From contig CAJUKJ010000002.1 of NCBI GenBank assembly GCA_910587365.1, forward strand, positions 96,494 to 160,493: 64,000 nt of DNA. The letters run 5' to 3'. Shown piece by piece: positions 41,081 through 49,700 of this stretch. Under the pieces are notes generated by a model. It was not told the DNA's origin. It did no database searches and saw only the letters and a list, made by a program, of their open reading frames with translations. Position numbers and translations under genes: made by a program. The stretch's first letter is position 1. Every line of letters starts with the position of its first letter. The DNA comes from an uncultured Christensenellaceae bacterium. GTDB taxonomy: Bacteria; Bacillota; Clostridia; Christensenellales; Borkfalkiaceae.

Positions 41081-43977
41081 AAAAATTATTTAAAAACCGC
41101 GGTTTTAAAATATGGTTCAGCGTTACCGTAACGGTAGTCGCACTTGCAATCGTTTTAACTCTGCTCGGCAATATCTTTTACGATATAATCAAAATAGCCA
41201 TAGGCGGGGAAAAGGCAATATACAAAGATACGGGCTATCCCGAACTTTACGAAAAGACCACAAACAGTAAGGCTGAGGCTCTTGAAAACGCCAACGACCT
41301 GAACGAAAAGCTTTGTGAAGAGGGTTTTGTCCTCCTCAAAAACGGCGAAATGGCAACCGAGTACGCGCTTCCCCTTAAACAGGGCGCAAAGATAAGCGTT
41401 TTCGGCAAAAATTCCGTCAACCTCGTTTACAACGGCTCGGGTTCGGGCGGTTCGGATAACAAGGGTGCAGTCAAGCTTACCAAAAGTTTGACCGATGCGG
41501 GCTTTAAAGTCAACCCCGAACTTGAAAAATTTTATTCTTCCTCCTCCCGTTCGGGGGCAGCCCGCAACGGCAACCCTAAAATAGAGGCGGGCGTAAGTAT
41601 TTTGTATACTGCCGAAACGCCTTATTCCTCTTATGACGCAAAAGTGTTGGACAGCTATTCTTCCTATAACGACGCCGCACTCATAGTATTGTCGCGCATC
41701 GGGGGAGAGGGCTTTGACCTTCCCCGCAATTCGGCAGAGGCTGGCAAACACTATCTCGAACTCGACTCAAACGAAATCGACCTTATAAAAAACGTAACCA
41801 AGGCGGGCTTTGAAAGGGTAATTGTGCTTATCAATGCCTTAACCACTTTGGAACTCGGCTGGGTTGAAAGCGGCGAATACGGCAAAATCGACGCGGCGTT
41901 ATATATCGGCGGCCCCGGCAATACGGGCGTCAACGCGCTCGGCAGAATTCTTAACGGCGAGGTCAATCCCTCGGGACACACGGTGGATACCTGGGCAACC
42001 GACTTTATGGCAAACCCTGCGGTTCAGAACTTCGGCAATTACGGCGAAGAGAACGGTAATACCTACAAAATCGACGGCAATACCGAAACGGATTATACGT
42101 TCGTTGACTACGCCGAGGGAATTTACGTCGGCTACCGCTATTATGAAACCCGCGGGTTGAACGACGAAGAGTGGTATTCTGAAAACGTAGTGTATCCTTT
42201 CGGTCACGGACTTTCGTATACGACCTTCACGCACACTATAACGGACGGCATAACGCAAACGCTTACGCCCGATTCAAAGGGAAATATAAAGCTTACGCTT
42301 ACGGTCAACGTCCACAACGACGGAAAGGTTGCGGGAAAGGACGCAGTTCAAATTTACGTTACCGCCCCTTACGAAACACAAGGTAAAATAGAAAAGCCCC
42401 ACGTGGTTTTGGCGGGCTTTGCCAAGACGGGGGAAATTGCTCCCGGCGGCGACGAGCAGGTGCAAATAGAATTGGATATGTACGACGTTGCGTCGTTCGA
42501 CTATAACGACGAAAACGGCGACGGCAAGCATTGCTACCAGCTCGATTCCGGCGACTATGTCATAAGGGCTATGAGCGACGCGCACAACGAATACGACAGC
42601 TTTACGGCAAACCTTGCCGATATCCATTCTTACGAGAAAGACCCCGTTACCGGCGAAACGGTAAAAATTCGTTTTGACGATATAGACGACCAGCTTCCCG
42701 CAACGCTTTCGCGTAAAGACTGGGTTATGCCCGAAAAGAGAAAGCTTTCCGAGCGTGAGTTTTCAAGTTCCGACGCGTTCGTCGAAAATCTTAAAAGCTT
42801 AGATTCCCGCAATCCCAACTATTACGAGGATTTACCCGTCACGGAAGTTGCCACCGATATGGATATGTTGCAGCTTATCCATTCGGAGGACTACAAAAAC
42901 AAGACCGACGCTGAACGCTTTAACGATGAAAGATGGGATGAAATTCTTAATTCGTTATCGGTTAAGGATATGGCGTATATGTTTAACCACGGTGCATTCC
43001 AGACGGTAAGCTTCCTCGGAATTTACAAAAATAAGACCACCGACGCGGACGGTCCTTACGGATTTACCAATTTCATAGGCGACCCCTCCGTATACGGAAC
43101 GTGTACATACGCGTCGGAGATTATCCTTGCAAGTACCTGGAACACCCAACTCGTTTACGAAATGGGCGAGTGCATAGGCGAAGAGGGTCTTTGGGGCAAC
43201 GTTAAGGGCGACCATACGCCGTACAGCGGTTGGTATGCACCCGGCGCAAATATACACAGAACCCCCTTCGGCGGAAGAAACGGCGAGTATTTCTCCGAGG
43301 ACGGTTTTATTTCGGGAGTAATGGCGGCAAACGAAATCCGCGGCGCGGCGTCGCGCGGGGTATACGCCTACATAAAGCACTTCGTAGCAAACGAACAGGA
43401 AACCAGCCGTGCGGGAATTTGCACCTGGCTTACCGAACAGACTTTAAGGGAAATTTATTTAAAGCCCTTTGAAATTGCGGTTAAAAAAGGCAATGCCAAG
43501 GCGTTGATGTCCTCGTTTAACAGATTGGGAACAACCTGGACGGGCGGCGATTACAGGCTTCTTACCGAAGTGTTGAGGGAGGAGTGGGGCTTCTTAGGCT
43601 GCGTCATCTGCGACTTCAATACCGAAGCGTCGTCATATTTTATGAACGCTAAGCAGATGCTTTACGCAGGCGGGGATTTAAACCTTACCACAACTGAGTT
43701 CTGGTCCGGCTACAAGGTTAAAAATGCGGGCGACGTTACTATGCTAAGGCGCGCAACCAAAAACGTATTGTACACGGTTTCGACAAGCAACTCGATGAAC
43801 GCGACCGTTGACCATTATATTGCACCTGCATGGGTATGGGCTTTGTCTGCATTGGGAATAGCATCATTTATAGGTCTTACGGTATGGGGCGTGCTTGTCA
43901 TACGTAAGTCGCTTAAAGCCGAAGACAAGGCGGAAGCGGTTGAAGCTTCCGACGGCGAAGTACAGACAGATACTTAA
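41077..43977 (+). CDS. Membrane-anchored, domain-permuted GH3 glycoside hydrolase (4)
   Basis: A 966-residue enzyme coupled to the preceding lipoprotein by a 4-base overlap. N-terminal membrane helix at about 11-35; sandwich (EGFVLLKNGEMATEYALPLKQGAKISVFG); FnIII-like region (LTVNVHNDGKVAGKDAVQIYVTAPY); barrel last, with KHFVANEQETSRAG, SSFNRLGTTWTGG and the nucleophile Asp846 in GCVICDFN. The C-terminal membrane helix is at about 918-944, followed by an acidic tail. Unlike copies 1 and 2 there is no 4-TM gene next to it; the lipoprotein takes that place. Confidence 0.9.
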   Translation: MKKLFKNRGFKIWFSVTVTVVALAIVLTLLGNIFYDIIKIAIGGEKAIYKDTGYPELYEKTTNSKAEALENANDLNEKLCEEGFVLLKNGEMATEYALPLKQGAKISVFGKNSVNLVYNGSGSGGSDNKGAVKLTKSLTDAGFKVNPELEKFYSSSSRSGAARNGNPKIEAGVSILYTAETPYSSYDAKVLDSYSSYNDAALIVLSRIGGEGFDLPRNSAEAGKHYLELDSNEIDLIKNVTKAGFERVIVLINALTTLELGWVESGEYGKIDAALYIGGPGNTGVNALGRILNGEVNPSGHTVDTWATDFMANPAVQNFGNYGEENGNTYKIDGNTETDYTFVDYAEGIYVGYRYYETRGLNDEEWYSENVVYPFGHGLSYTTFTHTITDGITQTLTPDSKGNIKLTLTVNVHNDGKVAGKDAVQIYVTAPYETQGKIEKPHVVLAGFAKTGEIAPGGDEQVQIELDMYDVASFDYNDENGDGKHCYQLDSGDYVIRAMSDAHNEYDSFTANLADIHSYEKDPVTGETVKIRFDDIDDQLPATLSRKDWVMPEKRKLSEREFSSSDAFVENLKSLDSRNPNYYEDLPVTEVATDMDMLQLIHSEDYKNKTDAERFNDERWDEILNSLSVKDMAYMFNHGAFQTVSFLGIYKNKTTDADGPYGFTNFIGDPSVYGTCTYASEIILASTWNTQLVYEMGECIGEEGLWGNVKGDHTPYSGWYAPGANIHRTPFGGRNGEYFSEDGFISGVMAANEIRGAASRGVYAYIKHFVANEQETSRAGICTWLTEQTLREIYLKPFEIAVKKGNAKALMSSFNRLGTTWTGGDYRLLTEVLREEWGFLGCVICDFNTEASSYFMNAKQMLYAGGDLNLTTTEFWSGYKVKNAGDVTMLRRATKNVLYTVSTSNSMNATVDHYIAPAWVWALSALGIASFIGLTVWGVLVIRKSLKAEDKAEAVEASDGEVQTDT

Positions 43978-44001
43978 AATTTACAATACAATATGCCTGG
44001 C

Positions 44002-44042
44002 GGAAGGTTTGCGGAAATACGCAAACCTTTCAGGGCGTATTT
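44002..44042 (+). terminator. Overlapping alternative hairpins after the GH3 locus
   Basis: Stem 1 pairs AAGGTTTGCG (44004-44013) with CGCAAACCTT (44020-44029). Stem 2 pairs AAATACGC (44015-44022) with GCGTATTT (44035-44042). They share bases and cannot coexist. Only a weak T-rich stretch follows, so a partial terminator or attenuator is possible. Confidence 0.45.
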
Positions 44043-44077
44043 GCGTTTTCTCCTTTGTAAAATTTTCAATCGGGCTA

Positions 44078-44105
44078 TTGACATTTTATCCATTGGTGCT
44101 AAAAT
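44078..44105 (+). promoter_or_regulatory. Promoter of the LytTR/GHKL two-component system
   Basis: TTGACA (44078-44083), 16-base spacer, TAAAAT (44100-44105). Start near 44112, giving a structured leader of about 100 bases. Confidence 0.7.
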
Positions 44106-44125
44106 AATAATTGAAATGAGTTTTG

Positions 44126-44163
44126 CACCCCTGTACAGGGGTGGCGTTCGTTCTCCGAACGAC
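44126..44163 (+). promoter_or_regulatory. Two hairpins/dyads in the leader of the two-component system
   Basis: CACCCCTGTACAGGGGTG (44126-44143) is a perfect palindrome. CGTTCG-TTCTC-CGAACG (44147-44163) is a second dyad. They lie between the promoter and the RBS AAGGAG, suitable for autoregulation at DNA or RNA level. Confidence 0.5.
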
Positions 44164-44213
44164 CGCCAAACAATACTTATTTGTTTAATTGTGAGCTTTT
44201 TAAGGAGTAATTT

Positions 44214-44924
44214 ATGATTCGTGTGGCAATCGTCGACGATGATGAAGAATATCGTTTACAGGAAAAGGATTTTATCAACCGTTATTCAAAGGACACGGGC
44301 GAGCAGTTTGAAATTAAAACCTTTAACAGCGGAATGGATTTTATATCCGATTACGCACCTGTTTTCGATATTGTATTCCTCGATATAGAAATGCCGCTTT
44401 TAACCGGTATGGAAACGGCGCGCAGGCTCAGGCAGATAGACGATAAAATTTGTATAGTGTTTATAACCAAAATGTCCAAGTACGCAATAGAGGGGTATGA
44501 GGTAAATGCTATCGACTTTGTTGTAAAGCCCATAAAATATTTTAATTTTATCGATAAACTTAAAAAGGCGATAAGCTTCGTAAAAAGCAAGGTGGAAAAG
44601 GAAATTATTATTAAAAGCGACGACAATTATTTCCGCGTTCCCGTTTCAAGCATTTTCTATGTGGAAAAGGACAAAAACTATCTTATTTACCGTACCAAGA
44701 AGGGCGAAATAACCAGACGCGGAACGTTAAAGGACGCGGAAGAAGAGTTGGCGGGTTGCGGCTTTTCGGTTTGCAACAGCGGTTGCATTGTAAATCTGAA
44801 ACTTATCGAACAGGTTACGCAAAACTGCGTAATTATTAACGGCGAACAAATTCCGCTTTCCCGCAGAAAAGTCAAGGATTTTAAAAAGGATATGTTAGGC
44901 TATCTGCGCGGCGGGCTAAAATGA
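44214..44924 (+). CDS. LytTR-family response regulator (AgrA-like)
   Basis: A 236-residue regulator. The receiver domain (1-120) has acidic pocket Asp8-Asp10, phospho-acceptor Asp57 (VFLDIEMP), the Thr switch (FITKMSKYAIEGYEVNAIDFVVKP) and its Lys. The LytTR DNA-binding domain (about 130-232) has IFYVEKDKNYLIYRTKKGEITRRGTLKDAEEEL and the end PLSRRKVKDFKKDML. Such regulators usually control surface or extracellular products. It lies directly downstream of the GH3 locus and upstream of the giant surface protein; regulation of either is inferred from position. AAGGAG is 6 bases before the ATG. Confidence 0.93.
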   Translation: MIRVAIVDDDEEYRLQEKDFINRYSKDTGEQFEIKTFNSGMDFISDYAPVFDIVFLDIEMPLLTGMETARRLRQIDDKICIVFITKMSKYAIEGYEVNAIDFVVKPIKYFNFIDKLKKAISFVKSKVEKEIIIKSDDNYFRVPVSSIFYVEKDKNYLIYRTKKGEITRRGTLKDAEEELAGCGFSVCNSGCIVNLKLIEQVTQNCVIINGEQIPLSRRKVKDFKKDMLGYLRGGLK

Positions 44925-44940
44925 ATTTCGGACAGGTTAA

Positions 44941-46290
44941 ATGTTATACCTTCAACTATACGGCGACGTATATTACGCCCTTTACGGCAATATATTCGCG
45001 CTACAACTTTACGTAAGCCTGTTGTTTTTCGTGATATTTTATCCGAGAAGGAACAGCTTTGTCTTCCGTGCGTATCTCAGCACGGTAGGCTATTTTTTGC
45101 TTGTAAACGTTATTTGGTTTTTTATAGTAAAGTTTGCGGCAAATAACGAATTTATAAATATAATTTTCTTTTTTTTATGCGTCGTATTTCTTGCTGCGGG
45201 CATTTTCGTCAGTTTCAGAATTAATATTCTGGGTGCAATTTATTATGCGACGGGTACTTACGCGGTTCAGCACGCGGCGTACTCTCTCGGCAACATTATA
45301 AAATATATTTTAAGGATAGCTATGCCCGTCTGGGCAGAACTCATCATATTCGATATTCTGATTTTCGTGCTTGTAGGAACGGTTTTCTTTTTCATTTTCG
45401 TATACCCGCGCCGCCACAGCATGGGCGAGGCTATTTTCGATATCAGGATATTCGTCATTTCTGCGGTAACGGTTGCAGTGTGCGTGATTTTAAGCATTTT
45501 TGCGGACAATATTTTCGCGGACTATTTAAAGCAGGAAATAAACGTATTCGCCCTTAAAGTGTGTTGCAGTATTTACGCGCTTATAAGCTGTACGGCTTCG
45601 GTAGTGATACAGTTCAGGTTTATCAGGGAGAACAAGCTTACCGGCGAGCGGTTCATTTTAGACCAGCTTATCCATTCCGAAAAGAAGCGTCACGAAATGT
45701 CAAAGGAAACCATTTCGATAATCAACGCCAAGTGCCACGATTTAAAGCACCAGATTATGTTGCTGGAAAAAATGGACGACAAGGAAGAGCGCAAAAAATA
45801 TATAGCAGAACTAAAAGACGCGATTGCGATTTTCGATACGTCAGCCGACACGGGCAATGACGCGCTCGACATTATAATTTCCGAAAAAAATCTTCTGTGC
45901 GAGGAAAACAAAATTTCTTTCAGCTACCTCGTGGACGGAGCAAAGCTTTCGTTTATGAGTTCTACCGATATCGCCGCACTGTTCGGCAACGCGCTTGACA
46001 ACGCAATCGAAAAGCAGATGCAGGAGGACGAGGCAAACAGGTTTATAAGTCTTTCCGTAAGGGAAGAAAACGGCTTCGTTCACATTCACAGCGACAACTG
46101 CTGCACCGTCCCGCCCGATTTTGTAGACGGACTGCCTCAAACGACTAAAAAGGATAAACGCTATCACGGCTACGGCACCAAGAGTATACTTAACATAGCA
46201 ATGAAGTACGACGGCGAAACGCAAATGTACGTGGACGACGGCAGGTTCAATCTTGATATACTTATGCCTTTGAACGGTAATATTGCTTAA
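44941..46290 (+). CDS. GHKL sensor histidine kinase (AgrC-like)
   Basis: A 449-residue kinase with about six N-terminal membrane helices (1-215). The dimerisation/phospho-acceptor region carries His266 in KCHDLKHQI. The GHKL ATPase domain has the N-box Asn350 (FGNALDNAIE) and the G-box HGYGTKSILNIAMKYDG. This is the HPK10 type that typically senses peptides or envelope signals. It lies 16 bases after the response regulator. No AgrB/AgrD-type peptide genes are in the window, so the ligand is unknown. A strong terminator follows. Confidence 0.92.
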   Translation: MLYLQLYGDVYYALYGNIFALQLYVSLLFFVIFYPRRNSFVFRAYLSTVGYFLLVNVIWFFIVKFAANNEFINIIFFFLCVVFLAAGIFVSFRINILGAIYYATGTYAVQHAAYSLGNIIKYILRIAMPVWAELIIFDILIFVLVGTVFFFIFVYPRRHSMGEAIFDIRIFVISAVTVAVCVILSIFADNIFADYLKQEINVFALKVCCSIYALISCTASVVIQFRFIRENKLTGERFILDQLIHSEKKRHEMSKETISIINAKCHDLKHQIMLLEKMDDKEERKKYIAELKDAIAIFDTSADTGNDALDIIISEKNLLCEENKISFSYLVDGAKLSFMSSTDIAALFGNALDNAIEKQMQEDEANRFISLSVREENGFVHIHSDNCCTVPPDFVDGLPQTTKKDKRYHGYGTKSILNIAMKYDGETQMYVDDGRFNLDILMPLNGNIA

Positions 46291-46310
46291 AGCGTATTAA
46301 ATACTATTAA

Positions 46311-46346
46311 AAAGCAGACAGAAAATCGGCTGTCTGCTTTTTTTTT
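46311..46346 (+). terminator. Intrinsic terminator after the sensor kinase
   Basis: An 11-bp stem AAAGCAGACAG with its complement, 8-base loop, followed by nine T residues. Confidence 0.95.
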
Positions 46347-46452
46347 GGCAACAAAATTTTTAATAATCTCTTGACGGAAAAGATTTATAAGTTTATAATT
46401 TTAATAAATAATTTAATAATTTTATTTTTTGTTTTGATAAGGAGAGTTGGAT

Positions 46453-46677
46453 ATGTCAAGAAAAGGCGAATTGAAAAGAGGAATTAAGGAAAGCGAAAAA
46501 GAGATTGAAAATCTTGAAAAAAAGCGTATGCGTTCGCAATCGGCGTTAATGGAAGCGCACGTCAACAACGTACCTCCCAAGGCTTCCGACGTGGAGTATT
46601 TCAAGGTATACTCTAATTTAATCGAGCTTGAACGCAAAAACCTGCGTCAGCTTAAAAGCGAACTTGATAAGCTTTAA
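46453..46677 (+). CDS. Small coiled-coil protein, unknown
   Basis: A 74-residue charged protein, almost entirely helical. The first half (SRKGELKRGIKESEKEIENLEKKRMRSQSALMEAH) and the last third (SNLIELERKNLRQLKSELDKL) form heptad-like stretches separated by a Pro-Pro turn (NNVPPKASD), suggesting a helical hairpin. ATG 46453 is chosen because AAGGAG lies 9 bases before it; the TTG at 46447 is too close to the RBS. No family is recognised. It precedes the giant surface gene by 77 bases. Confidence 0.65.
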   Translation: MSRKGELKRGIKESEKEIENLEKKRMRSQSALMEAHVNNVPPKASDVEYFKVYSNLIELERKNLRQLKSELDKL

Positions 46678-46754
46678 CTTTTCTTGAGGTTAAAATTAAC
46701 CTGCTATAAAACGATACATATATTGTTGAATTACGTAACTTTCGGGGGGTCATT

Positions 46755-49700
46755 ATGAACTTATTTAAAAATATTTCTTTCAGGCGCAAAATAGCTTTGG
46801 TATTTTGCGCTGTATTTGCATCTTTGGCGTTGGCTGTCGGGCTTGTCTTGCCTGGAATAATCGATAACGCTTACGCAGAAAAGGGCGGCTCCGTCGCGGT
46901 AACCGCTCCGTCGCCTGACGGAAGTGTGGAGGATGAAGTTGAAATCAAGCCCAATCACGACTATCACACCCTTTCGGTAAGCTTGCGTGACGCTGCAAAA
47001 ATATACGTAAATAAAACTACTGCCGGACAATTAAAAAATAACCTTATTGTAAACGGCTCTTTTAACGTGGGCAGTAATACGCCGACCGTAAAGCTTAAAC
47101 CCGATGAATACTCCGTTTCTTATTCTGTCGGCGTTTACAGCGGAAATTTTGAAGACAGCGATATTTTGTTTACAGCCGTGCCTACAAGTACGGTTACTTT
47201 TACCGTAACTGCTAACGGAATAACTGCAAGCTTCGTTGTGTCCGCAGATAGCGGCGTTATAGTTGAAGACGAGGTTCCTTTATACGCTTCGATTGAAGTT
47301 GCAAATCTGAATAATATTTCAAGCGACTATACAGCTGAAACTCTTATTTATGCTGACGGCTTTTCAGTTGTCGGTGTGTATCCTTTGGCGGAAGGGGAAA
47401 CGGAAGCACGGAGAGAGAGTGTAACCAATTTCGAGTTTATAGAAGTTGAAATGTCTCCCATAACGGATATTAATTCCGAACACGAATTTACTGTCTCTTA
47501 TTTAAATCCCGACGGGACAAAACTTTCTACGAAAGGAACAATCACGGGCATTACCCGTCCGCAATTATTAACGGCAGTATTACAGGTTAAGCCTGAATAT
47601 ACGCAAAAGGGTAATTACTGGTATGACGGCGATAAATCGGTTTTTGTCATCGGTATGTCAAGGTCTGATTTTTTAAGCGGACTTAAACTTACCGTTTACT
47701 ACGCAAACGGCGAAAAGCAGTTAGACTTGTCTGATTTCGGCAGCGGTGCAAGTTATGTTTTCGACTCGTGGGGAACGGTTTCATTGCCTAACGATTACGA
47801 ATTTAACTCGCAACTGTCTGAGATAACTTTACCTTTAAGTGTCAGCGTTCAGGGACAGAATGCACAATACCAGATTGTAACCGTGTCGGTAACGGTTGCT
47901 CTTGAAATGCGTCAGGTTACAAGTATTGCGATAGATCCACAATATTTGACTGACGGTGTGGACGATAAAAATAATCCAGTTAAAATTTTTAATTATTCGG
48001 AAGTTACTACCGTAGCGGACAAAAATTTATATCCTTATAGTGCAGTGTCGTTATTAGCGGATGCGCTTACGGGTAAAGTTATTGCAACTTATAACGACGG
48101 TTCGACAGGAGTTTTAAATAACGGATTAGGCATTTCAGGCAATTTAACGCCTACCGTTCAAGCAGTTATTGATTGTAAAACAAATAAAAAAGATACATAC
48201 AGTAAAACCGTAAGTCTTACTTACGGCACGGTTTCTACACCATTAACGGTAAAGGTAGTTTATAAAGACCCTGAAAGCATACCTTCGTCTTCGTTTACGG
48301 TTACTTCATTGGCGACGCAATATATGCGTACACCTTTTAATTTGAGCGGTATATACGTAAACGTTGAATATATCGTAGGCGGAAGCGATGGCGATTACGA
48401 ATATGAAACGATGCAGTTACCTGTTGCGGATTTCGTAAATGAAAAAAATGAATATGTGCAGATTCTTTACAGAAACTCAAATGATCAGGTTATAGAAGGT
48501 TTAACCGAATTTAATAAAGATGTAACAAGCGTTCAAATCAGGTTCCGTTACAATATCACCGATTCTTGGAAGCCTGCCCAGATTTTCAGAACGACAGCCA
48601 CGACAGGTAATAGATTAAATGTAGAAAAGTTACCTCTTTCGCTCCCCGATATAGGCGTTTTAAACGTTAATTACAGTCAGAATTTAACAAAAAACATAAA
48701 TTTTTCTGAAAATTTTGATACCCAGACTTTAAATAATATTTTAACGAAAGACGGTATTACTATAACTGATGAAGCGGGTAACGCAACCGATAATGCGACC
48801 GTTGACGGACAGTCCGTCAGCTTTACAGCGGCAGGTACATATAAATTACACTTTAAAATCAACAGCGCAGATACCGACGAAGTACGTTGGGACGAATCTA
48901 ACTTACCCAACGGCGTTGAAATAGTCGGCGACGAATTGGTTTATACAATAGTGGTTTCCCCCAGTGAAGTTAAAGTTCAGGTAAGGCTTAACGAAACGGA
49001 AACTATATACGGTACCGAAATAGTGCCTGAAATTTGGCTTGCCCCGCTTGGTACGAACGATTGGTTTAAACTGACGGAGGACATCAAGTCGCAAACAGGG
49101 ACTTCTTCAACAATACGCTATTATGGGGCGGGAAATACAATTTATTCCGTTTACCCTAAAAATGTAGGCGTTTACTACGTACAGGCTGAAATTACTTCAA
49201 CCGCGTACAAAGCCGAACCCTCTGACGGACCCAATTATGCAGACCCTGATTTCGGCGCACCTCGGTTTGAAATTCTACCCAAACAGCTTGACGCGGGAAA
49301 AGTAAACTCGTTTGTATATGACCGCAACGATAGGCATATTTCAGACTTTTTAACTTCATCCGGTTTTGAGTACGATGATACGGCAAACACCCAAATCAAC
49401 GGTAAAACCATATTAACGGTGGACGGCAAACCCGACGGTTATATTACGGATAAGGTATATAGACACAAAAACGATTCCGAGAAAATTACTCTTCAAATTA
49501 ATTCGACGAACTACTACTGGACAAAGGACTCCTCGGGTAACTATATAACCGCGCAGGAAATAAGCATTACAATTACCGCACTTGAATTGGAGCTTGAAAT
49601 AGTAGGCGGCGAATATCTCGACTTTGTTTACGGCGGAAGTAAAAACGGAAGTGAAATGTCCGAGTTGCCCACGCCGACGTTAAATAAAACGCCTAACGGC

